Of a DNA stretch of 64,000 nucleotides, positions 57,350 through 64,000 are shown in pieces (the stretch's first letter is position 1; each line of letters begins with the position of its first letter). Below the pieces are notes generated by a model. The model did no database searches and had not been told where the DNA came from. It was given only the letters and a program-made list of their open reading frames with translations. Made by a program: the position numbers and the translations under genes. The stretch is from Chlorobium sp. (GTDB lineage: Bacteria; Bacteroidota; Chlorobiia; Chlorobiales; Chlorobiaceae): NCBI RefSeq assembly GCF_021740465.1, contig NZ_JAIOZR010000010.1, forward strand, positions 1 through 64,000, in the 5' to 3' direction.

Positions 57350-57976
57350 TTACCCTAAAGTATCCTCTATTTTTTTCAATGCGGCTTTCTGGAAGACAAT
57401 CGTCTGACTGTCAAGTATATCGTAAGTCGATGCCTTTTCCGCCGTCATGATATTGAGCACCTCGATATTTTTTCCTGAACGGGCCATAACCATATCGTAC
57501 TCGGGAGTCAGCATGAGGGTTTTCTTCTCTGCAAGACCGAGATTTTTCAGAATATCGGCAACCGGCTTCGTTTTGATCTGCTCAAGCCTGAAATCCTCGA
57601 CAACAAGAATCTGGCCTGCCAGTGCTTTTGCACTGAGCGCCGAACGGCGGGCAAGCTGCTTGACTTTCTTGTTGACCTTCTGTTCGTAGCTGCGCGGCTG
57701 AGGACCGAAAATGGTTCCGCCTCCGCTCATCAGCGGCGAACGGGTAGAGCCCTGACGGGCGTTACCAGTGCCTTTCTGGCGATAGGGCTTCCTGCCGCCG
57801 CCACGTACTTCCGCACGGGTTTTGGCTTTATGCGTTCCCTGTCTTCTGTTTGCAAGTATCGCTTTTACATCGAGATACATTGCATGTTCAGATATTTCAG
57901 CGCCGAAAATTTCATCACTGAGCGTAACAACTTCCCCTGTTTCAGTGCCGCCGGTATTTAAGACTTTAAGTTCCAT
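57350..57976 (-). CDS. rplD: Ribosomal protein L4
   Basis: A 208-residue protein. It has RQGTHKAKTRAEVRGGGRKP, TGNARQGSTRSPLMSGGGT and VEDFRLEQIKTKPVADIL. The ATG at 57976 gives MELKVLNTGG; a TTG four codons upstream is less likely. Confidence 0.96.
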   Translation of the reverse strand: MELKVLNTGGTETGEVVTLSDEIFGAEISEHAMYLDVKAILANRRQGTHKAKTRAEVRGGGRKPYRQKGTGNARQGSTRSPLMSGGGTIFGPQPRSYEQKVNKKVKQLARRSALSAKALAGQILVVEDFRLEQIKTKPVADILKNLGLAEKKTLMLTPEYDMVMARSGKNIEVLNIMTAEKASTYDILDSQTIVFQKAALKKIEDTLG

Positions 57977-57995
57977 AACTTCGTGCAATCAGCGT

Positions 57996-58625
57996 TTACT
58001 TTTTTGTAGAAACAATCTTTACGTAGGAGTTTTTTGCGCCCGGTACTGCACCTTTAACCACCAGCAGATTGGATTCCGGCATAATCTTGACAATGACAAG
58101 ATTTCTTACGGTGACATTGCATCCGCCCATACGTCCAGCCATTCTGGTACCTCTGAAGGTTCTCGAAGGATCCGATGATCCTCCAACCGAACCAGGGGCA
58201 CGGAGCCTGTCGGACTGACCGTGTGTTCTCGAACCGCCGCCGAAGTTGTGACGTTTGACGACACCGGCAAAACCCTTGCCCTTGGTGACACCAAGCACAT
58301 TTACAACCTCGCCTTCCTTGAAAGACTCCACACTGACAGGATTTCCTGCTTCCAGCTCCTCGGTGAAATCGTCTTTCCTGAATTCCGCCATCATAAAGCC
58401 TGGTGTGACTCCGGCCTTTCTGTAATGACCCTGCAGAGGTTTATTGACCTTTTTCTCATCCCTTTCCCCGATACCTACCTGATACGCGTCATAGCCGTCC
58501 TTGTCAGCATTTTTCACCTGCGTGACAAAGCATGGGCCTGCCTGGATAACAGTACAGGATATCGCCTCGCGTTTATCATTGTATAAACGGGTCATACCGA
58601 TTTTCTTTCCAAGAATCGCACCCAT
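57996..58625 (-). CDS. rplC: Ribosomal protein L3
   Basis: A 209-residue protein beginning [20 protein letters not shown]. The conserved [20 protein letters not shown] and the [20 protein letters not shown] follow. Gln in the [12 protein letters not shown] region is the site methylated in some bacteria. Confidence 0.97.
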   Translation of the reverse strand: MGAILGKKIGMTRLYNDKREAISCTVIQAGPCFVTQVKNADKDGYDAYQVGIGERDEKKVNKPLQGHYRKAGVTPGFMMAEFRKDDFTEELEAGNPVSVESFKEGEVVNVLGVTKGKGFAGVVKRHNFGGGSRTHGQSDRLRAPGSVGGSSDPSRTFRGTRMAGRMGGCNVTVRNLVIVKIMPESNLLVVKGAVPGAKNSYVKIVSTKK

Positions 58626-58648
58626 ATATGATTAGCTTTTCTAATTCG

Positions 58649-58960
58649 TTAAGACTTGATTTCAACATCCACACCGCTTGGAAGCTCGAGCTTCATCAGC
58701 ATATCGATGGTCCTGGCAGTAGGATTGATGATCTCGATCAACCGCTTGTGCGATGAAAACGAGAACTGCTCACGGGACTTTTTATCGACATGCGGAGAAC
58801 GGTTCACCGTATACACATGTGCTTTTGTCGGAAGCGGTATGGGACCGAAGATGATGGCATCCGTCTGCTTCACCACATCAATAATCCTTAAAGCCCATTT
58901 ATCAACCAGGCTATGGTCGTATGACTTGAGCTTGATTCTTATCTTTTGCTGTACAGCCAC
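58649..58960 (-). CDS. rpsJ: Ribosomal protein S10
   Basis: A 103-residue protein with a GTG start. It includes [20 protein letters not shown] and [21 protein letters not shown] strong terminator ends only about 30 bases before its start. As first gene of the S10 operon it needs either readthrough or a promoter hidden in the tuf end region. Confidence 0.97.
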   Translation of the reverse strand: MAVQQKIRIKLKSYDHSLVDKWALRIIDVVKQTDAIIFGPIPLPTKAHVYTVNRSPHVDKKSREQFSFSSHKRLIEIINPTARTIDMLMKLELPSGVDVEIKS

Positions 58961-58989
58961 TTGTCAACCCTGTTTCTTTGTTAGCAATA

Positions 58990-59020
58990 AAAAAGGGGCG
59001 GGGGTTATAGGCCCCGCCCC
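58990..59020 (-). terminator. Strong terminator between tuf and rpsJ
   Basis: On the minus strand GGGGCGGGG, an 8-base loop and CCCCGCCCC form a perfect 9-base G/C stem followed by TTTTTTATT. It begins 20 bases past the tuf stop. Confidence 0.9.
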
Positions 59021-59040
59021 GGGACGCGCATCGCCCTGGA

Positions 59041-60222
59041 TTACTCGATGATCTTGGTTACGGAACCAGCACCGACGGTACGACCGCCTTCGCGGATAGC
59101 GAAACGGAGGCCTTCGTCCATAGCGATAGGAACGATCAGCTCGACTTCAACGGAGAGGTTGTCGCCAGGCATGACCATTTCAACACCTTCGGGAAGTGTT
59201 ACGGAACCGGTAACGTCAGTGGTTCTGAAATAGAACTGCGGACGGTAGCCGTTGAAAAACGGGGTGTGACGGCCGCCTTCCTCTTTTCTGAGGATGTAGA
59301 CCTCAGCCTTGAACTTGGTGTGCGGCTTGATGCTGCCAGGCTTGGCGATAACCATGCCGCGCTCGAGCTCGGTCTTGTCCACGCCTCTGAGAAGAAGACC
59401 TGCGTTGTCACCGGCCTGACCTTCGTCAAGAAGCTTCTGGAACATTTCGATACCGGTAACTACCGACTTGCGGGTAGGCTTGATACCGACGATTTCAACC
59501 TCTTCGTTGATCTTGATACGGCCTCTTTCGATTCTGCCGGTACCGACGGTACCACGGCCGGAAATCGAGAAAACGTCCTCGACAGGCATAAGGAATGGCT
59601 TGTCGACGTCGCGGACCGGCTCGGGAATGAATTCGTCAACCGCATCCATAAGCTCCATGATGGCTTTTTCGCCTTCCGGATCGCCATCGAGGGCTTTCAG
59701 TGCAGAACCTTTGATGATCGGAATGTCGTCGCCGGGGAAGTTGTACTCGGTCAGAAGCTCTCTGAGTTCGAGCTCGACAAGTTCGAGAAGCTCCGGATCG
59801 GCAATATCGACCTTGTTGAGGAACACGACAAGAGCCGGAACGTTAACCTGACGGGCAAGCAGAATGTGCTCGCGGGTCTGAGGCATAGGGCCGTCGGTAC
59901 CTGCGACAACAAGGATAGCTCCGTCCATCTGGGCCGCACCGGTGATCATGTTCTTGATATAGTCAGCGTGGCCGGGACAGTCGATGTGAGCGTAGTGACG
60001 TTTTTTGGTCTGGTACTCGACGTGTGCGGTAGAAATGGTGATACCGCGCTCTCTCTCTTCGGGAGCCTTGTCGATGCTGCCGAAATCACGCTGAAGGGCA
60101 AGACCCTGTTTTGCAAGAACCGAAGTGATTGCTGCGGTCAGGGTTGTTTTACCATGGTCAACGTGGCCGATGGTACCGATATTGACATGAGGTTTATCCC
60201 TTTTGTAGGACTCTTTTGCCAT
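59041..60222 (-). CDS. tuf: Elongation factor Tu
   Basis: A 393-residue GTPase that brings aminoacyl-tRNA to the ribosome. The P-loop is [10 protein letters not shown], the switch II motif is [12 protein letters not shown], and the guanine motif is NKVD. The C-terminus is [12 protein letters not shown]. Only one tuf copy is seen in the window. A strong terminator follows it. Confidence 0.98.
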   Translation of the reverse strand: MAKESYKRDKPHVNIGTIGHVDHGKTTLTAAITSVLAKQGLALQRDFGSIDKAPEERERGITISTAHVEYQTKKRHYAHIDCPGHADYIKNMITGAAQMDGAILVVAGTDGPMPQTREHILLARQVNVPALVVFLNKVDIADPELLELVELELRELLTEYNFPGDDIPIIKGSALKALDGDPEGEKAIMELMDAVDEFIPEPVRDVDKPFLMPVEDVFSISGRGTVGTGRIERGRIKINEEVEIVGIKPTRKSVVTGIEMFQKLLDEGQAGDNAGLLLRGVDKTELERGMVIAKPGSIKPHTKFKAEVYILRKEEGGRHTPFFNGYRPQFYFRTTDVTGSVTLPEGVEMVMPGDNLSVEVELIVPIAMDEGLRFAIREGGRTVGAGSVTKIIE

Positions 60223-60290
60223 AACTTATCTCCGTGTCGGTTATATGTTATTATTTAGTAATAGTTAAAACTGATACAGGCTGTACCTGA

Positions 60291-62405
60291 TTATTCCGAA
60301 TCCCTGCTTACCCGCTTCTCCTGCATAGCCTCGGCTATAGCGCGCGGCACCTCGCGATAACAGTCAAATTCCATCGAATAGTTTGCGCGACCCTGACTCA
60401 TCGAACGAAGATCGGTAGAATAACCGAACATCGCCGAGAGAGGCACCTTGGAATTAACAAACTGGGCTCCGGCCCTCTGACCCATACCTTCGATATGACC
60501 ACGGCGGCTTGAAAGATCGCCCATAACGTCGCCGAGATACTCTTCGGGCGTCACCACCTCTACCTTCATGATAGGCTCGAGCAGAACAGGATCGGCTTTT
60601 TTGGCCGCACCCTTGAAACCTATGGAACCGGCAATCTTGAAGGCCATCTCCGAAGAGTCAACCTCGTGATACTTGCCGTCCAGAAGAGTGACTTTGATAT
60701 CCTGCATCGGAAATCCTGCAACAACACCGCTCTTCATAGCCTGCTGCACACCTGCATTAACGGCGGGAATGTACTCTTTCGGAATCACGCCACCCTTGAT
60801 TGCATCTACAAATTCGTACCCCTTACCCTCTTCAAGAGGCTCAACCTTGAGAACAACCAGACCGAACTGACCCTTACCGCCCGACTGACGAACGAACTTT
60901 CCTTCAAATTCAACAGACTTTCTGATGGTTTCACGGTAGGCAACCTGCGGCTGACCCACGTTTGCCTCAACCTTGAACTCACGCTTGAGTCGATCGACAA
61001 GAATTTCCAGATGCAACTCGCCCATACCGGCAATCAGCGTCTGACCGGTTTCGTCATCGGTTTTCACCTTGAAGGTAGGATCCTCTTCGGCCAGCTTGGC
61101 GAGCGACATTCCGAGCTTGTCGTTATCGGCCTTTGTCTTGGGCTCGATGGCGATTTGAATAACCGGCTCGGGGAATACCATTTTTTCGAGCACCACAGGA
61201 TTGGTTTCATCGCAGATAGTGTCGCCGGTTCTGACATCCTTCAAACCGACTGCAGCAGCAATATCACCGGCGTAAACGCAATCGATATCTTCTCTTTTGT
61301 TCGAGTGCATCTGAAGGATACGACCGATACGCTCCTTCTTGCCCGTCATGGTGTTCAGCACATAACTGCCAGCCTTGAGAACTCCGGAGTAAACCCTGAA
61401 AAAGGTAAGCTTCCCGACGAAGGGATCGGTTGCAATCTTGAAGGCAAGACCGGCAAACGGCTCTTCATCCTTTGGCACTCTCGATACCGGCTCCTCTGTA
61501 CGGGGATGGTGACCCTCGACAGCTCCGACATCAACAGGAGAGGCAAGATACTCGACAACAGCGTCAAGCATGAACTGGACGCCCTTGTTCTTGAACGATG
61601 AACCGCAAAGAACCGGAATGATAGTAACGTTGAGTGTAGCCTTGCGAAGCACGGCCCTCACCTCCTGCTCGGTAATCTCCTCACCGTTCAGGTACTTCTC
61701 AAGAAGAGTATCATCAACTTCAGAAACCGCCTCAAGCATATTGATCCGCCATGTCCTGGCCTCATTCTGCAGGTCATGAGGAATCTCGACTTCGTTATAG
61801 GTACTGCCGTCATCCTTGTTATAGATAATGCCCTTCATTCTGATCAGATCGACAAAACCGGCAAAAATCTCGCCTTCGCCGATTGGTATCTGTAGCGGAA
61901 CAGGGTTTGCACCAAGCCTCTCCCTGATAGCCTTGACGGTATCAAAGAAGTTTGCCCCCGTCCTGTCCATCTTGTTGACATAGGCAATTCTCGGCACACC
62001 ATACTTGTTGGCCTGGCGCCAGACCGTTTCGGACTGGGGCTCAACACCACCAACCGCACAGAAAAGCGCAACCGCGCCATCGAGAACCCTCAGCGAACGC
62101 TCCACCTCAACAGTGAAATCCACGTGACCAGGAGTATCGATAATATTGATTCTGTGATTGATTCCGGAATAATTACCGAACTTCGGAATCCAGAAACAGG
62201 TTGTCGCCGCAGAGGTGATCGTAATGCCGCGCTCTTTCTCCTGCTCCATCCAGTCCATGGTGGCTCCACCGTCATGCACCTCGCCCATCCGGTGCAGACG
62301 CCCGGTATAGTAGAGAATCCTTTCAGTCGTTGTCGTCTTGCCGGCATCGATATGAGCCATGATGCCGATATTGCGTACCTTATCTAAATCAACCAGCCTT
62401 GTCAT
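60291..62405 (-). CDS. fusA: Elongation factor G
   Basis: A 704-residue translocase. The P-loop is [16 protein letters not shown]3 is DTPGHVDFT and G4 is NKMDRTGA. Domains II-V follow in the usual order, with HVDFKVDDE-like and [20 protein letters not shown] near the C-terminus. It lies between rpsG and tuf. Confidence 0.98.
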   Translation of the reverse strand: MTRLVDLDKVRNIGIMAHIDAGKTTTTERILYYTGRLHRMGEVHDGGATMDWMEQEKERGITITSAATTCFWIPKFGNYSGINHRINIIDTPGHVDFTVEVERSLRVLDGAVALFCAVGGVEPQSETVWRQANKYGVPRIAYVNKMDRTGANFFDTVKAIRERLGANPVPLQIPIGEGEIFAGFVDLIRMKGIIYNKDDGSTYNEVEIPHDLQNEARTWRINMLEAVSEVDDTLLEKYLNGEEITEQEVRAVLRKATLNVTIIPVLCGSSFKNKGVQFMLDAVVEYLASPVDVGAVEGHHPRTEEPVSRVPKDEEPFAGLAFKIATDPFVGKLTFFRVYSGVLKAGSYVLNTMTGKKERIGRILQMHSNKREDIDCVYAGDIAAAVGLKDVRTGDTICDETNPVVLEKMVFPEPVIQIAIEPKTKADNDKLGMSLAKLAEEDPTFKVKTDDETGQTLIAGMGELHLEILVDRLKREFKVEANVGQPQVAYRETIRKSVEFEGKFVRQSGGKGQFGLVVLKVEPLEEGKGYEFVDAIKGGVIPKEYIPAVNAGVQQAMKSGVVAGFPMQDIKVTLLDGKYHEVDSSEMAFKIAGSIGFKGAAKKADPVLLEPIMKVEVVTPEEYLGDVMGDLSSRRGHIEGMGQRAGAQFVNSKVPLSAMFGYSTDLRSMSQGRANYSMEFDCYREVPRAIAEAMQEKRVSRDSE

Positions 62406-62447
62406 AATACCCTTTTTGCCTTTTTATCTGCAATTATCACTACTACG

Positions 62448-62915
62448 TCAGAAACGGAAATGAGCGAATGCCTTGTTGGCATCGGCCATCCGGTGCACTT
62501 CGTCACGCTTTTTCACCGATGCGCCCTGCTCGTTGGCAGCGTCCATCAGCTCGGCAGCGAACTTTTCGGCCATCGAGCGGCCGCCGCGCTTCGCGGAATA
62601 CTGCTTAAGCCAGCGGAAAGCCAGAGCACCTCTTCTTGAAGGCTTAACCTCCATAGGAATCTGATAGGTGGCTCCACCAACTCTCTTGCTGCGAACCTCG
62701 ACAACAGGAGCGATATTGGACATCGCCTTGCGATACACTTCAAGAGGATCTTCACCGGCCATCTTCTCGGCAATAATATCAAAGGCACCGTAAACAATCT
62801 TTGCCGCAACTTCCTTCTTACCGTCGAGCATGACCGCATTGATAAAACGGGCTACACTTTCATCCCCGTAACGGAAATCAACACCGACACTCTTGTAGCT
62901 ACCTTTTTTCGACAT
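62448..62915 (-). CDS. rpsG: Ribosomal protein S7
   Basis: A 155-residue protein. It has [20 protein letters not shown] and [20 protein letters not shown]. The C-terminus is [12 protein letters not shown]. It nucleates the 30S head. Confidence 0.97.
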   Translation of the reverse strand: MSKKGSYKSVGVDFRYGDESVARFINAVMLDGKKEVAAKIVYGAFDIIAEKMAGEDPLEVYRKAMSNIAPVVEVRSKRVGGATYQIPMEVKPSRRGALAFRWLKQYSAKRGGRSMAEKFAAELMDAANEQGASVKKRDEVHRMADANKAFAHFRF

Positions 62916-62943
62916 ATTCGTTCTTCCGGATTAAAAATTCAAT

Positions 62944-63348
62944 TTATCTTTTGCCTTTTGCCGGAGCAGCTGCACCAGCCTTGGGCTGCTTTGCACCATA
63001 CTTCGAGCGACTCTGCTTGCGGTCTGCAACACCGGACGTATCCAGCGAACCCCTCACAATATGATAGCGCACACCGGGAAGATCCTTAACCCTGCCGCCG
63101 CGGATCAGCACAATCGAGTGCTCCTGCAGGTTATGACCCTCACCCGGGATATATGCTGTAACCTCAATCTTGTTCGAAAGCCGCACACGCGCAACTTTCC
63201 GTAACGCGGAGTTCGGTTTCTTCGGCGTTGTTGTATAGACACGCGTACAAACACCCCTTTTCTGCGGGCATTTTTCCAGCGCCGGAGACGCTGTTTTTGA
63301 CGCCTTTACACTTCTTCCGCTCCTGATAAGCTGCTGGATCGTCGGCAT
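62944..63348 (-). CDS. rpsL: Ribosomal protein S12
   Basis: A 134-residue protein, first gene of the str operon. It starts [20 protein letters not shown] and contains [20 protein letters not shown], where the decoding-site lysine (the streptomycin-resistance position) is the wild-type Lys. A Lys/Ala-rich C-terminal extension of about 10 residues is present. Confidence 0.97.
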   Translation of the reverse strand: MPTIQQLIRSGRSVKASKTASPALEKCPQKRGVCTRVYTTTPKKPNSALRKVARVRLSNKIEVTAYIPGEGHNLQEHSIVLIRGGRVKDLPGVRYHIVRGSLDTSGVADRKQSRSKYGAKQPKAGAAAPAKGKR

Positions 63349-63604
63349 ACTGAAAATCTTTTTCTTTTAAAACGTCTGATTTTACACGATGTAAATCATA
63401 AAAATCCATAAGGACAACCAATGTAATTCAATCGGAATAAAAAACAAAATTCAGAAAGCCATTTTTCTGCTTTTCAGGATAAAAAAGCCATGGACACCAT
63501 TTCCTGCCGCAAAGAGCCTGCTCATGCGGGCTCAGAGAGGCAGTCACGCGCATTTCAATGCCTTCGGAGACGGGAATTCTTCGCTCAACCGGAGCGTGAT
63601 CCGG
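63349..63604 (-). promoter_or_regulatory. Leader and promoter region of the str operon
   Basis: This 256-base gap precedes rpsL. The part within about 100 bases of the start is AT-rich and should hold the promoter; a TATGAT on the minus strand near 63390 is a possible -10 box but no convincing -35 partner is placed. A short GAGCC/GGCTC hairpin at 63514-63533 may end the upstream glycosyltransferase transcript. No small gene was seen. Confidence 0.4.
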
Positions 63605-64000
63605 TCAAATCGGAAGCAGATAGGCCAGGGTTTTCGAAAGGTCGTTCAACGACTGCGATGCGGACAGTTTTTCCGGCATGCCCCCTCCTGAAAACTTCTC
63701 AGGAGAGTTGCGTATTGATTCGAATGCACTGCCGAGAACCTGAGCGACGCCTTCGACATCTTCCAGTGGCGCCCAAAAGCCGCCGGCATCAACGGCAAGT
63801 CGAGCTGCGGGCCCTTCCGGGCCGACGAAAAAAAGAGGTTTTCTCATGCAGAGCGCATCGACCGCCCGCTCGGGAACCGTAAACGGGGCGTGTCCCTCAC
63901 GGCCCGCCACCACGCCGAACAAATCGCACTGCCGAATGCTTTCAAGCTCATCCTCCCCTGAAAGCCTCCGGACAACGGAAACGGAAGCATCCGGAATATT
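63605..64000 (-). CDS. Glycosyltransferase, C-terminal part (cut by window edge)
   Basis: The last 131 residues of a protein whose start is beyond the window. The sequence has a family 4-type donor-site layout: FTVPERAVDALCMRKPLFFV (replacing the usual surface-lying P-x-K...A-x-G-x-P), then GPEGPAARLAVDAGGFWAPL and a region like the terminal helix. The presence of a full Rossmann half fits a group 1 glycosyltransferase. The acceptor and sugar are unknown. Confidence 0.6.
   Translation of the reverse strand, partial: NIPDASVSVVRRLSGEDELESIRQCDLFGVVAGREGHAPFTVPERAVDALCMRKPLFFVGPEGPAARLAVDAGGFWAPLEDVEGVAQVLGSAFESIRNSPEKFSGGGMPEKLSASQSLNDLSKTLAYLLPI

Noticed and set aside
59266-60258. Plus-strand frame of 330 codons opposite tuf
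   Set aside because: Antisense shadow of EF-Tu, a gene with strong codon bias that commonly creates such frames.

Overview
The window comes from a green sulfur bacterium (Chlorobiaceae; probably Chlorobium, Pelodictyon or Prosthecochloris). The evidence is a set of chlorosome and bacteriochlorophyll genes: two BchK-type bacteriochlorophyll c synthases, CruC (chlorobactene glucosyltransferase), BchJ and the dark-operative protochlorophyllide reductase genes bchN-bchB-bchL. They sit beside a str-S10-spc-alpha ribosomal supercluster. Coding density is high and only one stretch longer than 300 bases (about 20.93-21.33 kb) lacks an intact gene.

Layout. (1) 0-7.1 kb: the 3' tail of an insertion-sequence transposase, a second bchK copy, a 1030-residue six-PAS histidine kinase with an OmpR-type response regulator, a YidB-like protein and a seven-bladed WD40 protein. 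(2) 7.1-16.2 kb, all on the minus strand and read leftwards: cysteine synthase, nifS, nifU, miaB, bchK, a VTE5-like prenol kinase, an LpxH-like phosphoesterase, hisG and cruC. This links Fe-S assembly to pigment tailing and carotenoid glycosylation. (3) 16.2-31.7 kb: SDR, RodZ-like protein, a lipoprotein with a degenerate CHAT domain, ndk, a decayed lipoprotein gene, AI-2E transporter, rsmE, comF, ROK kinase, lpxA, a DUF2723 membrane protein, hemW, gmhB and glgA. (4) 31.8-43.4 kb: an Ig-like lipoprotein with an apparent CTG start, bchJ, bchL-bchB-bchN, a thiamine-binding-type protein, purA, engB, cysS, a ManC-like nucleotidyltransferase and rsmG. (5) 43.4-63.4 kb, minus strand: rpsL-rpsG-fusA-tuf, a strong terminator, then rpsJ through rplQ, with a tRNA-Gly(TCC) embedded between rplN and rplX and no adk between secY and map. 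(6) The window ends inside a glycosyltransferase gene.

How they work together. BchNBL reduces protochlorophyllide, BchJ acts nearby in the same pathway, and BchK adds the isoprenoid tail to chlorosome chlorophyllides. The prenol kinase next to bchK could recycle farnesol or phytol, and CruC makes the chlorosome carotenoid glucoside. The most notable unexplained item is the second bchK, beside an IS remnant and ahead of a multi-PAS two-component system. Other oddities are enzymes that have lost signature motifs (CHAT protein, ManC-like protein, ROK kinase, GlgA), repeats that run into the end of cruC, several strong inverted repeats, and the terminator placed just ahead of the S10 operon. Identities rest on reading translated sequences and remembered family features; no database search was run.
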